Shown here: positions 44,227 through 52,394 of the stretch, piece by piece
Numbering within the stretch: position 1 is the first letter of the stretch
Layout: each line of letters begins with the position of its first letter
NCBI RefSeq assembly: GCF_004114915.1
Contig: NZ_CP022219.1
Span: 1,208,501 to 1,272,500, forward strand
Reading direction: 5' to 3'
Length of the DNA: 64,000 nucleotides
Source: Bradyrhizobium guangxiense
Lineage (GTDB): Bacteria > Pseudomonadota > Alphaproteobacteria > Rhizobiales > Xanthobacteraceae
Made by a program: the position numbers and the translations under genes
Notes under the pieces: model-generated
The model's input: only the letters and a program-made list of their open reading frames with translations
The model's database searches: none
What the model was told of the DNA's origin: nothing

Positions 44227-44687
44227 TCACCGATGACGATCAGCATCGGCCACTCGATCGGTTGGTTGCGCGCGATCTGATGTGATGCTGTCGATTGCGG
44301 CGCCGAGCACGATCCCGACCGCATAGCCACCAGATTCCACAGCGAGAAGATGCGCCCGAGCAGCAGCGCGCCGGCCGTCGTCAGCCGGAATGCTTCGAGC
44401 CATGGCGCGTGCACCAGGCGGGAGAATTCCACGACGACGGCGATGATCGCCGCGACGGTGGCAATCTGTGTCCGCGTGAGCCGCGGCAGCACGACTCCGA
44501 CCAGCAGAAGCACCATCGTGGCCCACAACAGCGAACCGCCATACTTCACCACGAAGGCCGGCAGGCCGAGCGGAAAGCCGTACCAGCGCAAGGACAGCCC
44601 GCAAGCGATCGCGAACAGCGCGAGGGCGGCGCGGGTCATCGCCTTCTGCATCGGCGCAATGGCTTGATCCGGCTGCGTCTCGTGCAT
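44227..44687 (-). pseudogene. DUF2809 membrane protein gene with a frameshift
   Basis: From the ATG at 44687 the frame encodes a membrane protein with four helices and the DUF2809 landmarks RWYGFPLGLPAFVVKYGGSL, VVEFSRLVHAPWLEAFR and LLLGRIFSLWNLVA. Around 44325 the family sequence continues only in another frame, as YAVGIVLGAAIDSI, ending with TGA at 44227-44229. A single base appears to be missing in GGC(x)TATGCG. Read as it stands, the first frame runs on into antisense sequence of the LacI gene. This is either a genuine one-base deletion or a sequencing error. Function of the family is unknown. Confidence 0.75.
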
Positions 44688-44766
44688 TGCTCGCTCATTG
44701 ACTCTTTGCCCGCGATGCTCAAAACCGCCACTCAGCCCTAAAAAACAACAACCCCGGGGGGAAGTC

Positions 44767-46107
44767 ATGAGCCAGACCACCACCTATGCCGGTTCCGCCG
44801 GCGGCGCCAAGAACGCCAAGAGCGACATCGAAACGTCGACGATCCGCGCCATCTCCTGGCGCCTGATTCCCTTCCTGGTGCTGGCCTACTTCTTCTCCTA
44901 TCTCGACCGCGTCAATCTCGGCTTCGCCGCGCTGACCATGAACGCGGAGCTGAAGTTCACGCCGCTGATCTTCTCCTGGGGCGCCGGCATCTTCTTCATC
45001 GGCTATTTCATCTTCGAGGTGCCGAGCAACCTTGCGCTCGAGAAGTTCGGCGCCAGCCGCTGGATCGCCCGCATCATGGTGACCTGGGGCGTCATCTCAG
45101 CGCTGATGGCGATGGTCAGCGGCGTCACCAGCTTCTACGTCCTGCGCTTCCTGCTCGGGGTCGCCGAGGCCGGTTTCTTCCCCGGCATCATCCTCTATCT
45201 CACCTACTGGTACCCGGCCGAATATCGCGCGCGCTTCCTCGCGGCCTTTGCCATCGCGGTGCCGGTCTCGACGGTGATCGGCGCGCCGATCTCGGGCCTG
45301 CTGCTCGGGCTCGACGGCTTGATGGGGCTGAAGGGCTGGCAGTGGCTGTTCATCATCGAGGGCATCCCCTCGGTGCTGCTCGGCGTCGTCACCTGGTTCT
45401 ACCTCACCGACAAGCCGGAGAAGGCGGACTGGCTCTCGGCCGAGCAGAAGGCCTGGCTCAAGGCGAAGCTCGATTCGGAGATCGCGGCCAAGCAGGCGGT
45501 GAAGCATTTCTCGCTCGGCGAGGCGCTGTCTTCACCGAAGGTGATCGCGCTCAGCCTGATCTATTTCGGCTTCGTCGGCGCGCTCTATGGCATGCAGTTC
45601 TGGCTGCCGCAGATCGTCAAGGCATTCGGCCTCACCAACGCCCAGACCGGCTTCGTCACGGCGATCCCGTATCTGTTCGGCACCATCGCCATGATCCTGT
45701 GGGCGCGGCATTCGGATGCGACGCGCGAGCGCGTGATGCATGTCGGCGCGCCGCTGCTGCTCACCGCCATCGCGCTCGGCGTCTCGTCCTATCTCACCGA
45801 TCCCACCATGACGATGGTGGTGCTGACGGTCGCGGCGATCGGCGTGTTCTGCTGCTTCGGCGTGTTCTGGACGCTGCCGACCGCCTGGCTCTCCGGCACC
45901 GCGGCCGCCGGTGCCATCGCCCTGATCAACTCGATCGGCAACCTCGCCGGTTTCGGTGGGCCGTATCTGATCGGCTGGGTCAAGGAAGCCACGGGCCAGA
46001 CCTCGACCGGTCTGCTGGTGCTCGCGGTGCTGCCGCTGCTGGCCGGCATCCTGGTGTTCGTCGGCGGCCACGACAGCAAGCACGAGTTCGCCGAGCGGGG
46101 GCGGTGA
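44767..46107 (+). CDS. MFS transporter, anion:cation symporter type
   Basis: 446 residues from the ATG at 44767, preceded by GGGGGGAAG. Twelve helices. Signatures are LAYFFSYLDRVNLGFAALTM near the first helix, IFFIGYFIFEVPSNLALEKFG, and LLGVAEAGFFPGIILYLTYWYP, typical of the ACS family (tartrate, phthalate, hexuronate and 4-hydroxyphenylacetate carriers). It would import an organic anion with protons. The nearby LacI/dehydrogenase pair could use the same substrate but is not in the same operon. Confidence 0.88.
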   Translation: MSQTTTYAGSAGGAKNAKSDIETSTIRAISWRLIPFLVLAYFFSYLDRVNLGFAALTMNAELKFTPLIFSWGAGIFFIGYFIFEVPSNLALEKFGASRWIARIMVTWGVISALMAMVSGVTSFYVLRFLLGVAEAGFFPGIILYLTYWYPAEYRARFLAAFAIAVPVSTVIGAPISGLLLGLDGLMGLKGWQWLFIIEGIPSVLLGVVTWFYLTDKPEKADWLSAEQKAWLKAKLDSEIAAKQAVKHFSLGEALSSPKVIALSLIYFGFVGALYGMQFWLPQIVKAFGLTNAQTGFVTAIPYLFGTIAMILWARHSDATRERVMHVGAPLLLTAIALGVSSYLTDPTMTMVVLTVAAIGVFCCFGVFWTLPTAWLSGTAAAGAIALINSIGNLAGFGGPYLIGWVKEATGQTSTGLLVLAVLPLLAGILVFVGGHDSKHEFAERGR

Positions 46108-46272
46108 GGGGCAATAGCCTGTAGGGTGGTCAAAGGCGCGCCCCTGCGCGCCGTGCCGCACTCTTTCTTCCCTTACGCTGGCCGGTCGGCACGTCCGCTT
46201 TTGCTCACCTTACTATCGCACCTTCCTGGTAGCGCTCCCGATCGTCGCGGGCCAACGATCACGCTTTCCTGA

Positions 46273-46308
46273 TGACTGACGATTATTGACTTTTATCAGT
46301 GATTAGTC
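46273..46308. promoter_or_regulatory. Candidate TetR operator upstream of the RND efflux operon
   Basis: TGACTGAC (46273-46280) and TCAGT-GAT-TAGTC (46296-46308) form nested, imperfect dyads (GACTGA against TCAGT and AGTC), with TTGACT at 46286-46291 as a possible -35 element. The downstream TetR regulator of this operon is the likely ligand. Support is limited to the half-site pattern. Confidence 0.4.
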
Positions 46309-46345
46309 GACATTCCTCTCATTCAAGATGCAGGAGTGTCCTTCG

Positions 46346-47452
46346 ATGTTCGTCCGGTCGGTTTTGTCGAGCTATTCCAGGCTGTTGGCAGGTGTGTCGC
46401 TGGCCCTGATGGCCGTTAGCCTGGCTGGGTGCAATGACACCGTTGCTGAAAAGGCCGAGCCGCCGCGGCCGGTTCTGGTTGCGACCGCGCATTATGATGC
46501 CGAGACCCCGGAGCGCAGCTTCGTCGGCACCATCAGGCCCCGGATCGAGAGCGACCTCGGCTTTCGCGTCGCCGGCAAGGTCGCCAAGCGACTCGTGGAA
46601 GTCGGCCAGACCGTCGATATCGGCCAGCCGCTCGCCACCCTCGACGAGGTCGATTTGAAGCTCCAGGCCGAGCAGGCGCTGGCCGAGCAGACTGCGGCGA
46701 CCGGCGTGCTGGCCCAGGCCGCCGCCGCCGAACAGCGCGCCAAGGACCTCAAGGCCAAGGGCTGGACCACGGACGCGCAGATGGATTCGAGCCGTGCCGC
46801 CGCGGACGAAGCCCGTGCCCGCCTGAACCGCGCCGAGCGCGCGCTCGAATTGAGCAAGAATTCCCTTTCCTACGCGACGCTCGTTGCCGACGCCCGCGGC
46901 GTCGTCACCGCAACGCTGATCGAGCCCGGCCAGGTGGTTGCCGCGGGCCAGGCCTCGATCCGTGTCGCCCGCTTTGCCGAGAAGGAAGCGGTCGTCGCAA
47001 TCCCTGAGACGCTGGTTGGACGTGCCAAGTCGGGCGTCGCCAGCGTCACTCTTTGGTCCGAGCCAAACAAGAAATACACGGCCAAGCTGCGCGAGATCGC
47101 GCCGGCGGCCGATCCCGCCACGCGTACCTATCTCGCAAAGTTCTCGTTGCCCGAGGCCGACGACAAGGTCGCGCTCGGCATGACTGCGACGCTGACGCTG
47201 TCGGATGCCGCGACCGAGCGCGTCGCGCGGCTGCCGCTGTCGGCGCTGTTCAACGAAGGCGGCAAGCCGTCCTTCTACGTCGTCGACGACAACGGCGCGC
47301 TCACACTGAAGCCGGTGGCGGTGAAGTCCTACGAAAGCAACGACGTGGTCATCACCGGCGGCGTGGAGGAGGGCGCCAAGATCGTCGCCCTCGGCGTGCA
47401 GAAGCTCGATCCCGGCCAGCGGGTGCGGGTCGTGTCGTCACTGTCTTTCTAA
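46346..47452 (+). CDS. RND efflux periplasmic adaptor lipoprotein
   Basis: 368 residues from the ATG at 46346, with AGGAG upstream. A lipoprotein signal ends in AVSLAGCN, so the mature protein is anchored in the inner membrane. The membrane-fusion layout is seen: LGFRVAGKVAKRLVEVGQTVDIGQPLATLD (lipoyl half), an alpha hairpin of about 80 residues rich in Ala and Glu, DARGVVTATLIEPGQVVAAGQ (second lipoyl half), then beta-barrel and proximal domains. It links the RND pump encoded next to an outer-membrane channel supplied from elsewhere. Confidence 0.92.
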   Translation: MFVRSVLSSYSRLLAGVSLALMAVSLAGCNDTVAEKAEPPRPVLVATAHYDAETPERSFVGTIRPRIESDLGFRVAGKVAKRLVEVGQTVDIGQPLATLDEVDLKLQAEQALAEQTAATGVLAQAAAAEQRAKDLKAKGWTTDAQMDSSRAAADEARARLNRAERALELSKNSLSYATLVADARGVVTATLIEPGQVVAAGQASIRVARFAEKEAVVAIPETLVGRAKSGVASVTLWSEPNKKYTAKLREIAPAADPATRTYLAKFSLPEADDKVALGMTATLTLSDAATERVARLPLSALFNEGGKPSFYVVDDNGALTLKPVAVKSYESNDVVITGGVEEGAKIVALGVQKLDPGQRVRVVSSLSF

Positions 47453-47519
47453 GAGGTTCTTACGAGTTACGTCGTGTGAGGTGAGTTTCGGCCCTTGTCC
47501 CTAAGCAAAGGCTGAAGCG

Positions 47520-47562
47520 GCGAAGCGATCCAGAACCTGCCCAGCCCCCTGGATTGCTTCGC
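47520..47562. repeat. Inverted repeat between adaptor and pump genes
   Basis: GCGAAGCGATCCAG (47520-47533) and CTGGATTGCTTCGC (47549-47562) pair with one mismatch around a 15-base loop. GCGAAGCAATCCAG palindromes are a frequent bradyrhizobial intergenic repeat. It lies inside the efflux operon, so the transcript would fold here; this could lower pump expression relative to the adaptor. Confidence 0.7.
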
Positions 47563-47632
47563 TGCCTCGCGACGACGGTTTGAATAGAGTGGCTGTCGTT
47601 GTTTGCAACTGGATCGTCTTTCGGAGAGTGCG

Positions 47633-50600
47633 ATGAAGCGCTTCAACCTTTCGGCCTGGGCCGTCAGCCATCCGACGCTGGTGCTCTTCCTGATGGTCAT
47701 CCTCGGCATCGCCGGCTTCTTCTCCTATGAGAAGCTCGGTCGCGCCGAGGACCCGTTCTTCACGGTCAAGACGGTGAACGTTTCCGTCATGTGGCCGGGT
47801 GCGACGTCGCAGGAGATGCAGGCGCAGGTCGCCGATCCCATCGAGAAGAAGATCCAGGAGCTGCCTTATTTCGAGAAGGTGCAGACCTACTCCAAGCCCG
47901 GCTTCGCCGCGCTCCAGGTCACTTTCCGCGACAACACGCCGCCGAAGGACGTGCCTTACCTCTTCTATCTCCTGCGCAAGAAGCTGGTCGACGTGCAGGG
48001 CCAGCTGCCGTCCGGCATTCTCGGGCCCGTCGTCAACGACGAGTTCTCCGACGTCGATTCCATCCTCTATATGATGACCGGCGACGGCGCCGATTATGCC
48101 CAGCTCAAGAAGGTCTCCGAAGGTTTCCGCCAGCGCCTGCTGAAGGTGCCCGGTGTCACCAAGGTCGACGTCTACGGCAATCAGGACGAGCGCATCTTCG
48201 TCGAGTTCAGCCACGCTAAGCTCGCCACGCTCGGCATCACGCCGCAGGCCCTGTTCGATTCGCTCGCCAAGCAAAACAACGTGACGCCGGCCGGCACGGT
48301 CGAGACCTCCTCGCAGCGCGTGCCGCTGCGCGTCACCGGCGCGCTCGACGGTGCCAAGGCGGTGGCCGAAACGCCGGTCGAGAGCAATGGCCGCGTGTTC
48401 CGTCTCGGGGATATCGCTGCCGTCACCCACGGCTATGTCGATCCGCCGAGCTTCGTCGTCCGCCAGGAAGGCAAGGCCGCGATCGGCATCGGCGTCGTCA
48501 CCGCCAAAGGCGCCAACATTCTCGAGCTCGGCAAGGAAGTTGAGAAGGCCACCGCCGATTTCATGAAGTCGGTGCCGCAGGGCATCGACGTCAAGCTGAT
48601 CGCCGACCAGCCCAAGGTGGTCGAGCACGCCGTCGGCGAGTTCGTGCACTCCTTCATGGAAGCGCTCGTCATCGTGCTGTTCGTCTCGTTCCTGGCGCTC
48701 GGCTGGCGCACCGGCATCGTGGTCGCGCTGTCGGTGCCCTTGGTGCTCGGCATCGTCTTCATCGTCATGAACACGATGTCGCTCGACCTGCATCGCATCA
48801 CGCTCGGCGCGCTGATCATCGCGCTCGGCCTGCTCGTCGACGACGCCATCATCGCGGTCGAGATGATGGTCGTGAAGATGGAGCAGGGCTGGGACCGCAT
48901 GCGCGCGGCGTCGTTTGCCTGGGAATCTACTGCGTTTCCGATGCTCACGGGAACGCTGGTCACGGCCGCTGGCTTCCTCCCCATCGGCTTTGCCAATTCC
49001 GCGGTCGGCGAATATGCCGGCAGCATCTTCTGGATCGTGGCGATCGCGCTGGTCGCCTCCTGGTTCGTGGCGGTGATCTTCACGCCCTATATCGGCGTCA
49101 AGCTGCTGCCGGAGATGAAGGCGCACCACAACCACGATCCGCACGCGGTCTACGAGACCCGCATGTACCGGGGCCTGCGCGCCATCGTGCAATGGTGCGT
49201 CAGCCACCGCATCACCGTGGTGGCCGCGACCGTCGGCGTCTTCGTCGCCTCGATCGTCGGCTTCGGCCATGTCCAGCAGCAGTTCTTCCCGCTGTCGGAG
49301 CGGCCCGAGCTGTTCCTCCAGCTCCGCCTGCCGGAGGGCACCGCCTTCAACGTCACCGAGAAGGCGGTGAAGAAGGCCGAGACGCTGCTGAAGGACGACA
49401 AGGACATCGAGACCTATACGTCCTATGTCGGCCAGGGCTCGCCGCGTTTCTGGCTCGGCCTCAATCCGCAGCTGCCGAACGAGGCCTTCGCTGAGATCGT
49501 CATCGTCGCCAAGGGCGTCGAAGCGCGCGAGCGCATCAAGGCCAAGATCGAGAACGCGGCTGCCGAGGGCTTCCTGTCCGAGGCGCGCGTGCGCGTCGAC
49601 CGCTTCAATTTCGGTCCCCCCGTCGGCTTCCCCGTCCAGTTCCGCGTGATCGGACCCGACGCCAACAAGGTGCGCGAGATCGCCTACCAGGTCCGCGACG
49701 TCATGCGACAGAACAAGAGCGTCAAGGACGTCCAGCTCGACTGGAACGAGCAGTCGCCCTTCCTGAAGCTCGTCGTCGACCAGGACCGCGCCCGCGCCAT
49801 GGGCCTGACCCCGCAGGACGTCTCGCAGGCGCTGGCGATGCTGATCTCGGGCTCGCAGGTCACGACCGTGCGCGACGGCATCGAGAAGGTCGGCGTGGTC
49901 GCCCGTGCGATCCCGTCCGAGCGCCTCGACCTCGGCGGCGTCGGTGATCTCACCATCACCTCGAAGAACGGCGTCGCCGTGCCGCTGCAGCAGATCGCCA
50001 AGATCGAGTACGCCCACGAGGAGCCGATCATGTGGCGGCGCAACCGCGACATGGCGATCACCGTGCGCTCCGACGTCGTCGACGGCGTGCAGGCCCCCGA
50101 TGTCACCAACCAGATCACGCCGAAGCTGAAGCCGATTAGGGATCACCTCGAGCCGGCCTACCGCATCGAGGCGGGCGGCGCGTTCGAGGAATCCGCCAAG
50201 GGCAATGCCTCGATCTTCATCCTCTTCCCGGTGATGGTCATGGTGATGCTGACGCTGCTGATGATCCAGCTGCAGAGCTTCTCGCGCCTGATCCTGGTGT
50301 TCCTGACCGCGCCGCTCGGCATCGTCGGTGCCTCGCTCGGGCTCAACGTCGCCAATGCCCCGTTCGGCTTCGTGGCGCTGCTCGGCCTGATCGCGCTCGC
50401 CGGCATGATCATGCGCAACACGGTCATCCTGGTCGACCAGATCGAGACCGACGTCTCCCACGGGCTGACCCGGCGGGAGGCGATCGTGGAGGCCACCGTC
50501 CGCCGCGCCCGTCCGGTGGTGCTGACGGCGCTGGCCGCCATCCTCGCCATGATCCCGCTGTCGCGCTCGGCCTTCTGGGGGCCGATGGCGATCACCATCA

Positions 50601-50770
50601 TGGGCGGCCTGTTCGTCGCGACCTTCCTCACACTTCTGTATCTGCCGGGCCTCTATGCCCTGTGGTTCAGGAAGAGCCTGGACGAGGCCGGTACGCCGGA
50701 ACAGCCTGCCGCGCCGCAGCATGGGAGCGATGACCAGCACGCAATTCCGCTTGCTGAAGCGGCTGAATAA
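47633..50770 (+). CDS. RND family efflux pump inner-membrane subunit
   Basis: 1045 residues from the ATG at 47633 (CGGAGAG upstream). Typical 12-helix RND transporter with two large periplasmic loops: first helix WAVSHPTLVLFLMVILGIAG, then YEKLGRAEDPFFTVKTV and VSVMWPGATSQEM. The helix-4 proton relay lies in ALGLLVDDAIIAVEMMV with the paired Asp. The VMVMVMLTLLMIQLQSFSRL and GMIMRNTVILVDQIE segments are in the C-terminal half. It exports drugs or other toxic compounds from periplasm and membrane. No outer-membrane channel gene follows; a TetR gene does. Confidence 0.93.
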   Translation: MKRFNLSAWAVSHPTLVLFLMVILGIAGFFSYEKLGRAEDPFFTVKTVNVSVMWPGATSQEMQAQVADPIEKKIQELPYFEKVQTYSKPGFAALQVTFRDNTPPKDVPYLFYLLRKKLVDVQGQLPSGILGPVVNDEFSDVDSILYMMTGDGADYAQLKKVSEGFRQRLLKVPGVTKVDVYGNQDERIFVEFSHAKLATLGITPQALFDSLAKQNNVTPAGTVETSSQRVPLRVTGALDGAKAVAETPVESNGRVFRLGDIAAVTHGYVDPPSFVVRQEGKAAIGIGVVTAKGANILELGKEVEKATADFMKSVPQGIDVKLIADQPKVVEHAVGEFVHSFMEALVIVLFVSFLALGWRTGIVVALSVPLVLGIVFIVMNTMSLDLHRITLGALIIALGLLVDDAIIAVEMMVVKMEQGWDRMRAASFAWESTAFPMLTGTLVTAAGFLPIGFANSAVGEYAGSIFWIVAIALVASWFVAVIFTPYIGVKLLPEMKAHHNHDPHAVYETRMYRGLRAIVQWCVSHRITVVAATVGVFVASIVGFGHVQQQFFPLSERPELFLQLRLPEGTAFNVTEKAVKKAETLLKDDKDIETYTSYVGQGSPRFWLGLNPQLPNEAFAEIVIVAKGVEARERIKAKIENAAAEGFLSEARVRVDRFNFGPPVGFPVQFRVIGPDANKVREIAYQVRDVMRQNKSVKDVQLDWNEQSPFLKLVVDQDRARAMGLTPQDVSQALAMLISGSQVTTVRDGIEKVGVVARAIPSERLDLGGVGDLTITSKNGVAVPLQQIAKIEYAHEEPIMWRRNRDMAITVRSDVVDGVQAPDVTNQITPKLKPIRDHLEPAYRIEAGGAFEESAKGNASIFILFPVMVMVMLTLLMIQLQSFSRLILVFLTAPLGIVGASLGLNVANAPFGFVALLGLIALAGMIMRNTVILVDQIETDVSHGLTRREAIVEATVRRARPVVLTALAAILAMIPLSRSAFWGPMAITIMGGLFVATFLTLLYLPGLYALWFRKSLDEAGTPEQPAAPQHGSDDQHAIPLAEAAE

Positions 50771-50803
50771 ATGAGAAGACTACCGACGAACGAGTCCTGA
50801 CTG

Positions 50804-51403
50804 ATGGCCCTTATTTCGGAACATATCGAAGGCGACACCCGGGATCGTATCCTCGAGGTGGCCGAGCGGCTGTTCCGCCAGATCGGCTACCAGAAGACCA
50901 CGGTCGGAGACATTGCCAAGGAGCTCCGGATGAGCCCCGCCAATGTCTATCGCTTCTTCGAATCGAAGAAGGCGATCCATCAGGCGGTGGCCCGCTCGCT
51001 CATGGGCGAGGTCGAGCTCGAGGCGCAGCGGATCGTGACCCGGCCCGGCCCGGTGCCGGCGCGCTTCCGCGAGCTGCTCACCACCATCCATCGCATGAAC
51101 ACCGAGCGCTATGTTGGCGACAACAAGTTGCACGAGATGGTCGAGATCGCGATGCAGGAGGATTGGCAGGTCTGCGTCAACCATATGGAATGTATCGCCG
51201 GCGTGGTCGGCCAGATGATCGCGCAAGGTGTGGCCTCCGGCGAGTTCGAGGCGCCCGACCTCCAGCTCGCCTCGCTATGTGCCTGCACCGCGATGATGCG
51301 GTTCTTCCACCCCCAGATGATCGCCCAGTGTGCGACCAAGCCGGGCCCGACCATCGACCAGATGATCGATTTCGTCATCGCGGGTCTGTCGCCGCGCCAC
51401 TGA
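50804..51403 (+). CDS. TetR/AcrR family regulator of the efflux operon
   Basis: 199 residues. The HTH is at about residues 13-55: RILEVAERLFRQIGYQKTTVGDIAKELRMSPANVYRFFESK. The C-terminal domain ends with a tetracyclin-repressor-like fold (VSGEFE, MMRFFHPQMIAQC). It starts 33 bases after the pump gene and is probably co-transcribed, giving feedback control of the adaptor-pump operon. Effector is likely a pump substrate. Confidence 0.88.
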   Translation: MALISEHIEGDTRDRILEVAERLFRQIGYQKTTVGDIAKELRMSPANVYRFFESKKAIHQAVARSLMGEVELEAQRIVTRPGPVPARFRELLTTIHRMNTERYVGDNKLHEMVEIAMQEDWQVCVNHMECIAGVVGQMIAQGVASGEFEAPDLQLASLCACTAMMRFFHPQMIAQCATKPGPTIDQMIDFVIAGLSPRH

Positions 51404-51439
51404 CAGGTGGGCGCGTTTCCTTTTATAAGCTGCACCGCA

Positions 51440-51519
51440 GTCATTCCGGGGCGGCCCGCAGGGCCGAACCCGGAATCTCGAGATTCCGGGTTCGATGCTT
51501 CGCATCGCCCCGGAATGAC
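51440..51519. repeat. Three-hairpin intergenic palindrome, copy 2
   Basis: The same closing arms as at 33387 (GTCATTCCGG at 51440-51449; CCGGAATGAC at 51510-51519) enclose CGGCCC/GGGCCG (51452-51466), a perfect 28-base palindrome (51466-51493) and CGATGC/GCATCG (51493-51507). The first and third hairpins differ in sequence from copy 1 but keep perfect pairing. Confidence 0.85.
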
Positions 51520-51540
51520 GGATAGCGGAGAAGCAAGCGC

Positions 51541-52164
51541 GTGACCGACAAAGACCTGTACTTCTACGAGCCCTCCAAGGGCCACGGCCTCAAGCACGAT
51601 CCCTTCAACGCCATCATCGCGCCGCGGCCGATCGGCTGGATCTCCTCCCGCGACGCCAAGGGCCACGTCAATCTCGCGCCCTACAGCTTCTTCAACGCCT
51701 TCTGCTACGTGCCGCCGATCATCGGCTTCTCCTCCACCAACTGGAAGGACACGGTGTCGAACATGCAGCAGACCCGGGAGTTCGTCTGGAATCTCACCAC
51801 GATGGACTTGGCCAAGCACATGAACGCGACCGCCGCGCATGTCGGCCCCGAGGTCGACGAGTTCAAGCTTGCGGGCCTTACCGCCGTGCCCGGCAAGCTC
51901 GTCAACGTGCCGCGGGTCGGCGAAAGCCCGGTCGCCTTCGAGTGCAAGGTGTCCGACATCGTCCGCCTCAAAGGCGCCGATGGCAAGGAGGCCGACGCCT
52001 GGCTGACGTTGGGAGAGGTGGTCGCCGTGCACATCGACAAGGCCATGATCAAGGACGGCGTCTACCAGACTGCCGCCGCCCGCCCGATCGTCCGTGCCGG
52101 CCGGCGCGGCGATTATTTCGAGATCAAGCCGGAAAACATGTTCGAGATGGTGCGGCCGGATTAG
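51541..52164 (+). CDS. Flavin reductase-like FMN-binding protein
   Basis: 207 residues from a GTG at 51541. The split-barrel FMN-binding fold is shown by PFNAIIAPRPIGWISSRDAKG near residue 22, NLAPYSFFNAFCYVPPIIGF near 42, FVWNLTTMDLA and FECKV. This group (PF01613-like) reduces flavin or acts as a flavin-dependent oxidoreductase with unknown partner. Cytosolic. It stands alone between a repeat and the fatty-acid operon. Confidence 0.88.
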   Translation: MTDKDLYFYEPSKGHGLKHDPFNAIIAPRPIGWISSRDAKGHVNLAPYSFFNAFCYVPPIIGFSSTNWKDTVSNMQQTREFVWNLTTMDLAKHMNATAAHVGPEVDEFKLAGLTAVPGKLVNVPRVGESPVAFECKVSDIVRLKGADGKEADAWLTLGEVVAVHIDKAMIKDGVYQTAAARPIVRAGRRGDYFEIKPENMFEMVRPD

Positions 52165-52181
52165 GCCAGCCTCTCCCCATC

Positions 52182-52221
52182 GTCATTCCGGCGCGGCGCG
52201 TAGCGTCGAGCCCGGAATGAC
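52182..52221. repeat. Short form of the three-hairpin element
   Basis: GTCATTCCGG (52182-52191) and CCGGAATGAC (52212-52221) are the same closing arms as in copies at 33387 and 51440, but only about 20 bases lie between. It looks like a deletion derivative lacking the central palindrome. Confidence 0.75.
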
Positions 52222-52394
52222 GGCAGAGATGCTGTCCCCTAACGCTCCCGGAACTGTCCCCACGCCCCGGCCGTTATGGCCCGGGCGGCTGCCCGGCCGC
52301 GTCAATTCGCTTCTTTTTGCCGCCGAGATGTTCACTTTCGCCGGCCAGTTTCCGCTAAAATGCCCTGTCACCGCGCCGATGCATGAGGTCAGCC

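Noticed and set aside
47501..50740. A 1079-residue open frame antisense to the RND pump gene
   Set aside because: Low-complexity His/Asp/Arg-rich sequence with no domain; it is the GC-driven shadow of a confirmed pump gene on the other strand.
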